Below are positions 33,802-42,161 of a stretch of 64,000 bases of DNA, in pieces (position 1 is the stretch's first letter; the number at the start of each line of letters is the position of its first letter). The position numbers and the translations under genes were made by a program. The notes below the pieces were generated by a model, which made no database searches, was not told the DNA's origin, and worked only from the letters and a program-made list of their open reading frames with translations. Source of the stretch: CAZEKB01 sp964512225 (GTDB taxonomy: Bacteria; Myxococcota_A; UBA796; UBA9615); the NCBI GenBank assembly GCA_964512225.1, contig CAZEKB010000020.1, positions 1-64,000 of the forward strand, in the 5' to 3' direction.

Positions 33802-35619
33802 CTAGTCCTTCTTCTTCTTCTTGGGCCGGAGGTTCTGCTTCAGCGCGCGCTTGCGGATGCGGAGGTGGTTCGGGGTCACCTCCACGAGCTCGTCCTCGGC
33901 GATCCACTGGATGCAGTCCTCCAGAGACATCGCCCGCGGGGGCGAAATGACGAGCGCTTCGTCCTTGTTGACGGTGCGGATGTTCGTGAGCTTCTTCTCG
34001 CGCACGCAGTTCACGTCGAGGTCGCGCGCCTTCGCGTTCTCGCCGATGACCATCCCCTCGTACACCTCGGTGCCCACGGGGACCATCAGTCGGCCCCGCG
34101 GCTGGAGGTGGAAGAGCGCGTACGCGGTCGTCTTGCCCGACCGGTCCGCCACGAGCGCGCCGTTGATGCGGAAGGGGATGTCGCCGAACCAGGGCGCCCA
34201 GCCGTGGAAGAGCGTGTTCATGATCCCGGTGCCGCGGGTGTCGTTGAGGAACGCCGAGCGGAACCCGATGAGGCCGCGCGCGGGGATGAGGTACTCGAGG
34301 CGGACGCGACCGGAGCCGAGCGTCTTCATCGCCTGCATGCGGCCCTTGCGTCGCGACACCCGCTCCGTGATGACCCCCATGAAGTCCTCGGGCAGGTCGA
34401 TGAGCAGCTGCTCGACGGGCTCGTTGACTTTGCCCTCGATCTCCTTGGTGACGACCTGCGGCTTGCTCACGCACAGCTCGAAGCCCTCGCGGCGCATGTT
34501 CTCGATGAGCACCGCCAGGGCGAGCTCGCCCCGCCCCACGACGCGGAACGCGGTGCCCTCGGTCTCTTCGACCCGCAGCGACACGTTGGCGCGGATCTCC
34601 TTCATCAGCCGATCGCGGACCTGTCGCGACGTCACGTACTTGCCGTCGCGCCCCGACATCGGCCCGGTGTTGGCCATGAAGAACATCGCGATGGTGGGCT
34701 CGTCCACCCGCACGCGGGGCAGCGGCTTCGGGTTGTCGGCGTCCGCGAGGCTGTCGCCGATGTCGAGCTCGTCGATCCCCGCCACGGCGAACAGCTCGCC
34801 CGCGGGGGCCTCCTCGACCCTCGCCCGCTCCAGCCCCTCGAAGACGTACAGCTGCGTCACCTTGACGCGCTTGGTGGCCGTCTCGCCCACGAGCGCCACG
34901 TGGTCGCCTTCGCGGAGGGTCCCTTCGAAGACGCGCCCGATGCCCAGGCGGCCGATGTACTCGTTGTAGTCGAGGTTCGTGAGCAGGGCCTGCAGGGGCT
35001 TGCCGGCGTCGCCGCTCGGCTGGGGGATGGTGTCCACGATCGCGTCGAAGAGGGGCTGCAGATCCGTCCCCGGCACATCGAGGTCGTCCGTGGCCGTGCC
35101 CGCGCGTGCGTTGGTATAGAAGACCGGGAAGTCGATCTGCTCTTCGTCGGCGCCGAGGTCGATGAACAGGTCGTAGACCTCGTCGAGCACCTCGAGCGCG
35201 CGGGCGTCGCCCCGGTCGATCTTGTTGATGACGACGATCGGGGTCAGCCCCGCGCCGAGCGCCTTGAGGAGGACGAAGCGAGTCTGGGGGAGGGGGCCCT
35301 CGGCGGCGTCGACGAGCAGGACGACCCCGTCGACCATCGTGAGCATGCGCTCGACCTCGCCGCCGAAGTCGGCGTGGCCGGGGGTGTCGGCGACGTTGAT
35401 CTTGGCCCCCCGGTAACGGATCGAGGTGGCCTTGCCGAGGATGGTGATGCCCCGCTCGCGCTCGATGTCGTTGCTGTCCATGACGCGCTCTTGCACGCCG
35501 CGGCGCTCGTCGAAGCGCCCGGACTGGGCCAGCATGGCGTCGACGAGGGTGGTCTTGCCGTGGTCGACGTGGGCGACGATGGCGACGTTTCGATAACCGT
35601 TTTCGGGCGCTGTACTCAT
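33802..35619 (-). CDS. typA: Ribosome-associated GTPase TypA/BipA
   Basis: 605 residues, the usual length. GTPase motifs: G1 AHVDHGKTT, G2 in the ERERGITI region, G3 DTPGHADFGGEVE and G4 NKIDR. Domains II and III and the C-terminal domain follow (VIENMRREG-like block, GRGELALAVLIENM). TypA binds 70S ribosomes and supports growth at low temperature and under stress, and 50S assembly. The tail is Lys-rich (RPKKKKKD). A TAGGGT hexamer lies 10 nt upstream of ATG 35619, suggesting a very short leader. Followed downstream by an unrelated lipoprotein gene. Confidence 0.97.
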   Translation of the reverse strand: MSTAPENGYRNVAIVAHVDHGKTTLVDAMLAQSGRFDERRGVQERVMDSNDIERERGITILGKATSIRYRGAKINVADTPGHADFGGEVERMLTMVDGVVLLVDAAEGPLPQTRFVLLKALGAGLTPIVVINKIDRGDARALEVLDEVYDLFIDLGADEEQIDFPVFYTNARAGTATDDLDVPGTDLQPLFDAIVDTIPQPSGDAGKPLQALLTNLDYNEYIGRLGIGRVFEGTLREGDHVALVGETATKRVKVTQLYVFEGLERARVEEAPAGELFAVAGIDELDIGDSLADADNPKPLPRVRVDEPTIAMFFMANTGPMSGRDGKYVTSRQVRDRLMKEIRANVSLRVEETEGTAFRVVGRGELALAVLIENMRREGFELCVSKPQVVTKEIEGKVNEPVEQLLIDLPEDFMGVITERVSRRKGRMQAMKTLGSGRVRLEYLIPARGLIGFRSAFLNDTRGTGIMNTLFHGWAPWFGDIPFRINGALVADRSGKTTAYALFHLQPRGRLMVPVGTEVYEGMVIGENAKARDLDVNCVREKKLTNIRTVNKDEALVISPPRAMSLEDCIQWIAEDELVEVTPNHLRIRKRALKQNLRPKKKKKD

Positions 35620-35674
35620 GGCGGCGCGGACCCTAGGGGTCGCCGCCGGGTGGGTCAAGGAGCCCGCGTCGCTG

Positions 35675-35935
35675 TCAGTACTTCACGTCGAGGAGCGAGC
35701 CCGTGTCGGGGGCCTTCGTCTCGAGGGTGACTCGGCCCTCGCCGGGCGCGGCGCCGGCGTCGACGACGAGCACTTGGCCGGGCGGCACCTCGAAGCGGGA
35801 CTTCTGCACCTCGATGTCGGGGCGCGGGGCGGCGGGACGCTCGGCCGCGGCGGGGCGAGAAGCGGAGGACGTGCGAGCGGCGGACGTGTCCGGCGCCCGG
35901 ACGGGGACGGTTCCCGTGATGGCCAGACTGGACAT
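35675..35935 (-). CDS. Small protein, unknown function
   Basis: 86 residues. The first half is Ala/Pro/Thr-rich and probably disordered. The second half (DIEVQKSRFEVPPGQVLVVD then TLETKAPDTGSLLDVKY) looks like a small beta domain. ATG 35935 has GGAG about 10 nt upstream. It lies between TypA and the YjbR-like gene on the same strand, with about 55 nt before the TypA start. No family recognised; the ribosome binding site and the composition shift support a real gene. Confidence 0.6.
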   Translation of the reverse strand: MSSLAITGTVPVRAPDTSAARTSSASRPAAAERPAAPRPDIEVQKSRFEVPPGQVLVVDAGAAPGEGRVTLETKAPDTGSLLDVKY

Positions 35936-36073
35936 GGCGGTTACTCCAACCCGAGCCGCCGCAGGAGGCGCCGAGGGACCTCGGGTCTCCGCTTCATCGA
36001 CCGTGTGGGGGATCCCCTGAGATGCGGATCGGGTCGGGAGCACCGCGTCCGGCGAGACGTCGTTCGATCGACG

Positions 36074-36436
36074 TCACTCGATCGGGGGCAGTTTCTTCAC
36101 CAGGGTCTTCGGCGCGACGAACCGGTAGGACTCGTCGAGCCACTCCAGCAGCAGCGGGACGGGGACGTCGTCGCCTTCGCCGAAGCTCGCGCTGACCCAC
36201 CCCGACCGGCCGAGCCCGTACCCGGTCGGCTTCGTGAACGGCAGCATGAGCGCGTCCTCCCCCGTGTCCTTGAGCTTGAAGCTGAAGCTCAGCCGCTCCT
36301 TGTAGATGCCCGAGAAGAGAAAGACCTTCTTGCGGACCTTGGCGACGGTCTCGCCCCAGGGGTGGTCCTTCCACGCCTCGGGGTAGGCGAGGGCGGCCTC
36401 CAGGATCTCCGAGTGAGCCTTCTCCAGTGCGGTCAT
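36074..36436 (-). CDS. MmcQ/YjbR-like protein
   Basis: 120 residues, the family's usual length. The conserved WGETVAKVRKKVFLFSGI block, the GYGLGRSGWVSASF block and a C-terminal ESYRFVAPKTLVKKL helix match the YjbR/MmcQ (CyaY-like) fold. Members are small cytoplasmic proteins often annotated as DNA-binding, though the function is not settled. GGAGGG lies just before the ATG, and a TATCAT hexamer 16 nt upstream gives a short leader. Divergent from the TIG-like lipoprotein gene. Confidence 0.85.
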   Translation of the reverse strand: MTALEKAHSEILEAALAYPEAWKDHPWGETVAKVRKKVFLFSGIYKERLSFSFKLKDTGEDALMLPFTKPTGYGLGRSGWVSASFGEGDDVPVPLLLEWLDESYRFVAPKTLVKKLPPIE

Positions 36437-36500
36437 GCGCCCTCCGAGCGGCGATGATACGGCCCGGATCGACGGCCTGCGCGCATGCTAAGTGGGAGTC

Positions 36501-38267
36501 GTGCGCGTGCGCGTGTCCCACGTTTCGGTGCTGCTCGCGGCGGTGGTCGGCTGCGCCGTCGCGCCGGGCGCCTCCGAGGACGTGGAGACCTGGTCCGGCG
36601 GCAGCCTCCGCGTGACCCCCGCCACGGCGTCCGCGGGCCTCCCCCGGGTCGTGTCGATCGTGGGGACGGGCACGGACTGGTCGGGCGACGCGGGCGTCGC
36701 GGTCGACTTCGGCGAGGACGTCTCGGTGGGGCCGGTGAGCGTCCTGTCCGCGGTGCTCCTCGAGGCGCCCGTCGAGCCCCGGGAGGGGGCGCCGCTGGGG
36801 CCCCGCGACGTGACGGTGACCTGGGGCGACCGCCGCCTCGTGGCCCCGGACGGCTTCGGGGTGGAGAGCGGCGCCGTGAGCGTCTCGCCGGGGGGCGCGC
36901 ACCTGGGCGAGACCGTGCGCGTACACCTCAGCGGCCACCGGACCAACTTCCGCAGCAGCCTCACGAGCGTCTCGCTGGGCGACGGGATCCGCATCGAGGA
37001 CGTGCGCGTCGAGTCGGCGACGAGCCTGTCCTTCGCGGCCCACGTCGCCCTCTCGGCGCCCGTCGGACCCCACGACCTCGTGACCCACAACGCGGGCACG
37101 GACGTCGTCTCGCTCCGGGACGCGTTCGTGGTGGATCGCGGCGCGCGCACGTTCCGCATCACGCCGAACGAGGCCTCCCAGGGGGACGTCCTCACGGCCG
37201 TCGTCGACGTGCCCGAGCTCGCGATCACCACCGACCGCACGGAGGTCGACCTGGGGACCGGGGTGGTGATCACGTCGCTGGAGGTGACCGCGCCCGGGGA
37301 GGCGACGGTCGGGCTGCGGATCGGGAACAACGCGAGGACCGGGCTGCGGGACGTGGGCCTCACCTTCGACGATCCCTTCGACCTGCCCGAGGACGGCCTC
37401 GTGGAGCGCCTGCTCATCGACGGGTTCACCGTGCACCCCGTGGAGAGCGAGGGTCTGCAGGTCCGCGTCTCGCTGGCCCACGGCATCAGCCGGAACTACA
37501 ACGTCGACCTCTGCAGCTGGGACGCCTACACGTACGCCGTCGCCAGCTTCTACGAGGCGAACGACTTCCCGTGCCCGTCCGGCGGCGGCTCGTCGACGCT
37601 CTCCGTCCCGCCCCGCTTCGACCAGTACTCGACGGGCTACTCGAGCCCCCCCGTGGGCTCCACCGACTGCCCGAGCCCGCGGTCCTTCGACGCCGGCCCC
37701 TTCGTCCTCATGCGCGACCACCACGGGGTGCACCCGGACATCGTGCTCGAACGGAGCGTGCAGACGATGAGCGGACGGGTGAGCTACGCGGCGTCCGGGC
37801 TGCTGCCGGACGACTACCGGGAGGACACCCTGTACGACCTGATCGTCCCCGGCGGCGACCTGGGCTGGCAGGAGCTGCCCGCTTGGGAGGTGCCCGAGGC
37901 GCTGTGGACGCTGCCGCGCTCGTTCCGACAGACGTCGCCGGACTACTGCGATCTGAGCCACTCCGTGCAGGAGCCGCTGGGGATCCGGTGGGAGGCGGCC
38001 GCGACCTACGACGTGGCCGACATGACGATCCGCATGGGGGCGGAGGTCACCGACGAGGGGTTCCCGATCCTCCTCATGTACCCCTGGGACGACGGCGTCT
38101 GGGACTTCACGCCCGAGGCGCTGTCCTTCTTCGAGCCGAGCGGCGTGGAGCTGTCGCAGACCGCGTTGCGTCGCACCCGATTCGACGTGCCCGGCACCGA
38201 GATCACGGGCGGCGGCTTCGGGGGCAGCAGCATCCTGTGGCGGGGCACGTTCCAGCTGGTCGAGTAG
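36501..38267 (+). CDS. Large exported lipoprotein with TIG-like repeats
   Basis: 588 residues. A lipoprotein-type leader (VLLAAVVGC) precedes three to four beta-sandwich segments that begin with SxGG/LxVTPATAS-like turns (SLRVTPATASAGLPRVV; AVSVSPGGAHLGETVRV; FRITPNEASQGDVLTAV), as in IPT/TIG domains. The second half has Cys, Tyr and Trp residues typical of exported proteins and is not recognised. GTG 36501 is chosen because TAAGTG lies 6 nt before it; GTG 36492 and 36507 are alternatives. Likely on the cell surface; binding role inferred only. Confidence 0.68.
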   Translation: MRVRVSHVSVLLAAVVGCAVAPGASEDVETWSGGSLRVTPATASAGLPRVVSIVGTGTDWSGDAGVAVDFGEDVSVGPVSVLSAVLLEAPVEPREGAPLGPRDVTVTWGDRRLVAPDGFGVESGAVSVSPGGAHLGETVRVHLSGHRTNFRSSLTSVSLGDGIRIEDVRVESATSLSFAAHVALSAPVGPHDLVTHNAGTDVVSLRDAFVVDRGARTFRITPNEASQGDVLTAVVDVPELAITTDRTEVDLGTGVVITSLEVTAPGEATVGLRIGNNARTGLRDVGLTFDDPFDLPEDGLVERLLIDGFTVHPVESEGLQVRVSLAHGISRNYNVDLCSWDAYTYAVASFYEANDFPCPSGGGSSTLSVPPRFDQYSTGYSSPPVGSTDCPSPRSFDAGPFVLMRDHHGVHPDIVLERSVQTMSGRVSYAASGLLPDDYREDTLYDLIVPGGDLGWQELPAWEVPEALWTLPRSFRQTSPDYCDLSHSVQEPLGIRWEAAATYDVADMTIRMGAEVTDEGFPILLMYPWDDGVWDFTPEALSFFEPSGVELSQTALRRTRFDVPGTEITGGGFGGSSILWRGTFQLVE

Positions 38268-38306
38268 CGCGCCCGGTCGACGCGGTTCCGTGCGCTCGGC
38301 GAGCCG

Positions 38307-38897
38307 TCAGGCGGAGCGCAGCATCTCGCCGAGGGCGTCGAACGCCTCCTCGACGAGCGCGGGCAGCGAGCTCCCGGGCTCGGCCACCCAGCGCATCTTG
38401 GCCGCGTGCATCGTCGCGATCGCGACCGTCGCCGCCAGGGCCGGGCGGAAGTCGGCCGCGCCGTCCACGCCGAGCCTGCGCGCCATCGCCTCCACCAGCG
38501 CCCGTTCGAAGGCCGGGAGCATGACGGAGCGCTCGTAGTCGCCCGCCTTGGGCACCTCGGCGACGATGCGCTTCACGAACCGATGACGCTCCTCGTCCGC
38601 CTCGAGCATGCTCGCGATGAGCAGGCACAGCGCCCGGGCCGAGCGCAGGAGGGGCTCGTCGGCGGGCCGGGTCGCGAAGGCCCCGAGCAGCTCGCCGAGC
38701 ATCGCCCTCCAGGTGCCGAAGAGCACGGCCTCCTTGGAGTCGTAGTAGCGATGGAAGGTGCGCGCGGACACGCCCACGACCTCCGCGATGTCCTCGACGG
38801 TCGTGTCGGCGTAGCCCCGCTCGGCGAAGAGCCGCAGCGCCGCCTCCTCCAGCTCCCGTCGGGTCCGCTCCTTCTTGCGTTCGCGCAGGCCGGTCAT
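38307..38897 (-). CDS. TetR-family transcriptional regulator
   Basis: 196 residues. Helix-turn-helix in the first 55 residues (RRELEEAALRLFAERGYADT, then TVEDIAEVVGVSARTFHRYY), C-terminal effector/dimer domain typical of TetR_C families. It is divergent from the metallo-hydrolase gene with a 78-nt gap. That gap holds the palindrome TGTCAGCCCTGACA over the -35 of the neighbour's promoter, so this protein probably represses the hydrolase/SDR operon. Start ATG 38897 has TAGGTT 6 nt upstream. Confidence 0.9.
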   Translation of the reverse strand: MTGLRERKKERTRRELEEAALRLFAERGYADTTVEDIAEVVGVSARTFHRYYDSKEAVLFGTWRAMLGELLGAFATRPADEPLLRSARALCLLIASMLEADEERHRFVKRIVAEVPKAGDYERSVMLPAFERALVEAMARRLGVDGAADFRPALAATVAIATMHAAKMRWVAEPGSSLPALVEEAFDALGEMLRSA

Positions 38898-38909
38898 GGA
38901 GAGAACCTA
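38898..38909 (-). promoter_or_regulatory. TANNNT-N6-ATG leaderless promoter of tetR
   Basis: TAGGTT (38909-38904, minus strand) is followed by 6 nt and ATG 38897. CAGACA 17 nt upstream on the same strand could serve as -35. Confidence 0.5.
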
Positions 38910-38941
38910 AGGGCTGTTTCGAAAAATGTCTGAAAAGAAAT

Positions 38942-38969
38942 TTGTCAGCCCTGACAGAAGCCCTACAGT
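38942..38969 (+). promoter_or_regulatory. Promoter with overlapping TetR operator
   Basis: TTGTCA (38942-38947) and TACAGT (38964-38969) are spaced by 16 nt, and the GTG start follows 6 nt later. The perfect palindrome TGTCAG-CC-CTGACA (38943-38956) overlaps the -35 hexamer, an ideal repressor site for the divergent TetR. Confidence 0.65.
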
Positions 38970-38975
38970 GGGTCC

Positions 38976-40151
38976 GTGAAGACACGATCCCGCCCCCTCA
39001 TGGTCCTCGGAGGACTCCTCATGACTGCGTTCACCGTCGGCTTCGTCGGCACCCTCGCCCCGAGCTTCGGCGCCAAGCCCGCGGGCGAACGGCTGGAGCG
39101 CATGAGCGAGTCCGGGCGCTGGGACGCCGCGAAGAAGGTCTTCCGCAACCCCGTGCCGACGATGCGCACGGCGGACATGGACTTCTGGGGGATGGTCAAG
39201 GCCTACGCGACCAACGACGCGGAGGTCGAGCCGTCCATCGAGCTGCCCACGGAGACCCCGGGCGACTTGGCGCCGCGGGGCGACGATCGCCTGCGCGTCA
39301 CCTGGATGGGGCACAGCTCCATGCTCATCGAGATCGACGGCAAGCTCGTCCTCACGGACCCGGTCTGGGGTCCCCGGGCCTCGCCCTGGAGCTTCATGGG
39401 GCCGGCCCGCTTCCACGAGCCCCCCATCGCCGTCGACGAGCTGCCCGAGCTCGACGCGATCCTGATCTCCCACGACCACTACGACCACCTGGACCACCCG
39501 ACCGTCGTCGCGCTCGCCGACCGCGACGTCCCCTGGTTCGTACCCCTCGGCGTGGGCGCGCACCTCGAGGCCTGGGGGATCCCCGCCGAGCGCATCACCG
39601 AGCTGGACTGGTGGGGCGAAGCCACCGTCGGCGAGCACCGCTTCGTGAGCACGCCCGCCCGACACTTCTCCGGACGGGGGATCGGCGACCGCAACCACAC
39701 GCTGTGGACGTCCTGGGCGCTGATCGGTCCCCACCACCGGGTGTGGTTCAGCGGGGACACGGGCCCGGCCGACTTCTTCGCCGAGATCGGCGAACGGCTG
39801 GGACCGTTCGACGCGACGATGATCGAGGTCGGCGCCTGGAACGCGCTGTGGGGCGACGTGCACCTGGGGCCCGAGGCGGCCGTCGAGGTCCACCGGCAGG
39901 TCCGCGGGGCGGTGATGATCCCCGTCCACTGGGGCACCTTCAACCTCGCCCTGCACGCCTGGGACGCGCCCATCGTCGAGCTCATCACCCACGCGGCGAA
40001 CGCCGACACGACCCTCGCCGCCCCGCTCGTGGGCGGTACCATCGACCCGCAGGCCCCGTCCGTGGACGGCTTCTGGAGGGACCGCGCCCGCGCGTCCGCC
40101 ACGCCGTCCGCGGGCCTCGCCTCGCTGACCCCCGCACTCTCGGAAGGCTGA
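38976..40151 (+). CDS. Metallo-beta-lactamase fold hydrolase (NAPE-PLD-like)
   Basis: 391 residues. After a hydrophobic N-terminal segment (VLGGLLMTAFTVGFVGTLA), the fold shows WMGHSSMLIEIDG, the zinc motif SHDHYDHLD (HxHxDH) and later ARHFSGR, FSGDTGP and PVHWGTF with the remaining ligands. The order matches UlaG/NAPE-PLD-type enzymes that act on phosphodiester or lactone bonds; the substrate is unknown. GTG 38976 follows TACAGT by 6 nt, so the transcript is probably leaderless. The SDR gene follows 8 nt downstream and the TetR gene is divergent. Confidence 0.88.
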   Translation: MKTRSRPLMVLGGLLMTAFTVGFVGTLAPSFGAKPAGERLERMSESGRWDAAKKVFRNPVPTMRTADMDFWGMVKAYATNDAEVEPSIELPTETPGDLAPRGDDRLRVTWMGHSSMLIEIDGKLVLTDPVWGPRASPWSFMGPARFHEPPIAVDELPELDAILISHDHYDHLDHPTVVALADRDVPWFVPLGVGAHLEAWGIPAERITELDWWGEATVGEHRFVSTPARHFSGRGIGDRNHTLWTSWALIGPHHRVWFSGDTGPADFFAEIGERLGPFDATMIEVGAWNALWGDVHLGPEAAVEVHRQVRGAVMIPVHWGTFNLALHAWDAPIVELITHAANADTTLAAPLVGGTIDPQAPSVDGFWRDRARASATPSAGLASLTPALSEG

Positions 40152-40159
40152 ACGAAGAC

Positions 40160-41047
40160 ATGGCCTGGACCACCGCAGACATCCCCGACCAGAGCGGCCG
40201 CATCGCCGTCGTCACCGGCGCCAACAGCGGCATCGGGCTGGAGACCGCCCGCGCCCTCGCAGAGAAGGGGGCACACGTCGTGCTCGCCTGCCGCAACCAG
40301 GAGAAGGGCGCCGCGGCGCTCGAGGACATCCGGGCCGGGCACGACGGCGCGAGCCTCGAGCTCCTGCCGCTCGATCTCGCCAGCCTCGACTCCGTCCGGG
40401 CCTTCGCCGAGGCGTTCACCGCGAAGCACGACCGCCTCGACATCCTCGTGAACAACGCGGGCGTGATGATGACGCCCGCCGACGCGAAGACCGCCGACGG
40501 CTTCGAGATGCAGTTCGGCACGAACCACCTCGGGCACTTCGCCCTCACGGGGCTGCTCCTGGAGCGGCTCCTGGCCGCGGACAAGCCGCGCGTCGTGAAC
40601 GTGAGCAGCAACGCCCACAAGGTGGGGAAGATCGACTTCGACAACCTGGACGCCGCGCGGGGGTACAGCAAGGTCGGCGCGTACTGCCAGAGCAAGCTCG
40701 CCAACCTGCTCTTCTCCCTGGAGCTCCGGCAGCGGCTCGAGGAGAGGGGGCACGACGTCGTCGTCGCCTCGTCCCACCCGGGCTGGGCGTCCACCAACCT
40801 GATGGACGGCGTGTTCGCCCTGGCCACCCGGATGCTCGCCCAGAGCAGCCTCGCCGGGGCGCTGCCGTCGCTGTACGCGGCCACGGCCCCGGATGTCGAG
40901 TCGCTCGAGTACTTCGGCCCGGCCTGGTTCGACATGATCGGCGCCCCCAAGCGCGCGAAGACCACGAAGAGCGCGCAGGACGCGGACACGGCCCGGCGGC
41001 TGTGGTCGGTGTCCGAGGAGCTGACCGGGGTGAGCTACCTCGACTGA
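40160..41047 (+). CDS. Short-chain dehydrogenase/reductase (retinol dehydrogenase-like)
   Basis: 295 residues. Cofactor motif TGANSGIGLETARAL, NNAGVM, catalytic Ser in VNVSSNAHK, and the active-site pair YCQSKLAN (Tyr and Lys). An Arg after the second strand (ACRNQEKG) favours NADP(H). The closest types are the retinol dehydrogenase/WW-domain oxidoreductase group; the substrate is unknown. It is second in an operon with the metallo-hydrolase, under the TetR operator. A 7-nt tandem array begins 16 nt downstream of its stop. Confidence 0.92.
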   Translation: MAWTTADIPDQSGRIAVVTGANSGIGLETARALAEKGAHVVLACRNQEKGAAALEDIRAGHDGASLELLPLDLASLDSVRAFAEAFTAKHDRLDILVNNAGVMMTPADAKTADGFEMQFGTNHLGHFALTGLLLERLLAADKPRVVNVSSNAHKVGKIDFDNLDAARGYSKVGAYCQSKLANLLFSLELRQRLEERGHDVVVASSHPGWASTNLMDGVFALATRMLAQSSLAGALPSLYAATAPDVESLEYFGPAWFDMIGAPKRAKTTKSAQDADTARRLWSVSEELTGVSYLD

Positions 41048-41062
41048 GGGCCGGTCCCGATC

Positions 41063-41143
<81 letters not shown>

Positions 41144-41147
41144 GCGG

Positions 41148-41175
41148 TTGACACCCCCGACCGGACTGCTAGAAA
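41148..41175 (+). promoter_or_regulatory. Sigma-70 promoter of rpsD
   Basis: TTGACA (41148-41153), 16-nt spacer, TAGAAA (41170-41175). This is the only consensus -35 I noticed in the window. The start codon is at 41327, giving a leader of about 145 nt, long enough to hold a regulatory RNA structure. Confidence 0.7.
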
Positions 41176-41326
41176 GCGCGCCGCCGTGTACCCGAGGCGG
41201 CAGCCGCAGGGTCGGGCACGAGGCAACAGTCGCCTGCGTGTCACCAGGACGTGTCCCGGACGGAGTGTGCAGCAACGGCCGAGCGATCCGCGGAGGCGGA
41301 CCACGGCGAGTCAGGAGACGGACACC

Positions 41327-41941
41327 ATGTCCCGATACACCGGTCCCCGAGTCAAGAAGATGCGCGCCCTGGGCGTGAACCTCCCCGGCCTCAGCCGCAA
41401 GACGCTCGATCGTCGCCCCTACCCGCCCGGCCAGCACGGCGGCGGCCGCCAGAAGCGGAAGAGCGACTACGCCCGTCAGCTCATGGAGAAGCAGAAGCTT
41501 CGCCTGAACTACGGCATCAGCGAGCGCCAGTTCCGCCGCTACATGGTCGAGGCCAAGCAGCACAAGATGCCCACGGGCGACAAGCTCTGCGAGCTCCTCG
41601 AGCGTCGCCTCGACAACGTCGTCTTCCGCGCGGGCTTCGCCCCCACGATCCCGGCCGCCCGCCAGATCACGTCGCACCGCCACGTGCTCCTCAACGGCAA
41701 GCGCGCCGACATCCCCTCGATCCGCGTGCGCGTCGGCGACACCATCACCCTCCGGGAGAAGAGCCTGCAGGGCCAGGCCATCCTCGACTCCCTCGCCGGC
41801 CTCCAGCTCACTCGCCCCGACTGGATCGAGTGGAACGAGGCCGAGAAGACGGCCACGATCGTCGGCATGCCGACCATCGAGTCCGTCCCCTTCGCCACCG
41901 ACGTCCAGCAGGTCGTCGAGTACTACTCCAAGCGGCTGTAG
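41327..41941 (+). CDS. rpsD: 30S ribosomal protein S4
   Basis: 204 residues, normal for S4. The S4 RNA-binding core is clear (RLDNVVFRAGFAPTIPAARQ then GKRADIPSIRVRVGDTI), as is the N-terminal domain (SRYTGPRVKKMRALGVNLPG); the usual N-terminal zinc-type Cys cluster is absent (Cys-independent form). S4 nucleates 30S assembly at 16S rRNA. AGGAG lies 9 nt before ATG 41327. The gene stands alone, away from the alpha operon, with its own strong promoter and a long leader that could host S4 autoregulation. Confidence 0.97.
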   Translation: MSRYTGPRVKKMRALGVNLPGLSRKTLDRRPYPPGQHGGGRQKRKSDYARQLMEKQKLRLNYGISERQFRRYMVEAKQHKMPTGDKLCELLERRLDNVVFRAGFAPTIPAARQITSHRHVLLNGKRADIPSIRVRVGDTITLREKSLQGQAILDSLAGLQLTRPDWIEWNEAEKTATIVGMPTIESVPFATDVQQVVEYYSKRL

Positions 41942-41961
41942 TCCTCGAGGAGATCCCGGCT

Positions 41962-41994
41962 CGGTAGACGACATGCTGCGCACGTCGTCTACCG
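41962..41994 (+). terminator. Strong hairpin after rpsD
   Basis: CGGTAGACGAC (41962-41972) pairs perfectly with GTCGTCTACCG (41984-41994) around an 11-nt loop, 20 nt after the stop codon. No T-run follows. Probable terminator or 3'-end stabiliser of the rpsD mRNA. Confidence 0.6.
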
Positions 41995-42045
41995 GAGGCC
42001 GCAGCGTGGCGTTCTCGAGACGGGGTGCCACCTGAGGCCGAGGAT

Positions 42046-42121
42046 GGACTCTCGTCCTGGACGGGTCGGCCCGGCCCAGGTCGCTGGGGTGACGATCGAT
42101 TCTCGTCCGGGTGGGGTGGGC
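42046..42121 (+). repeat. Two direct copies of a GC-rich repeat
   Basis: Copy A (42046-42080) and copy B (42088-42121) share the core CTCGTCC(N)GG and the G-rich block that follows. Copy B matches the inverted copy at 43348-43381 in 33 of 34 positions. Together they flank the RelA/SpoT-like gene. Confidence 0.65.
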
Positions 42122-42161
42122 GGTCCTTTCTCGTTGTCGGGGTTCGTGCTCAGGTGCGCCG

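Noticed and set aside
38917..38940. Second palindromic operator in the tetR/hydrolase gap
   Set aside because: The TTTC...GAAA ends match but the inner bases do not pair; only the TGTCAG/CTGACA palindrome is convincing.
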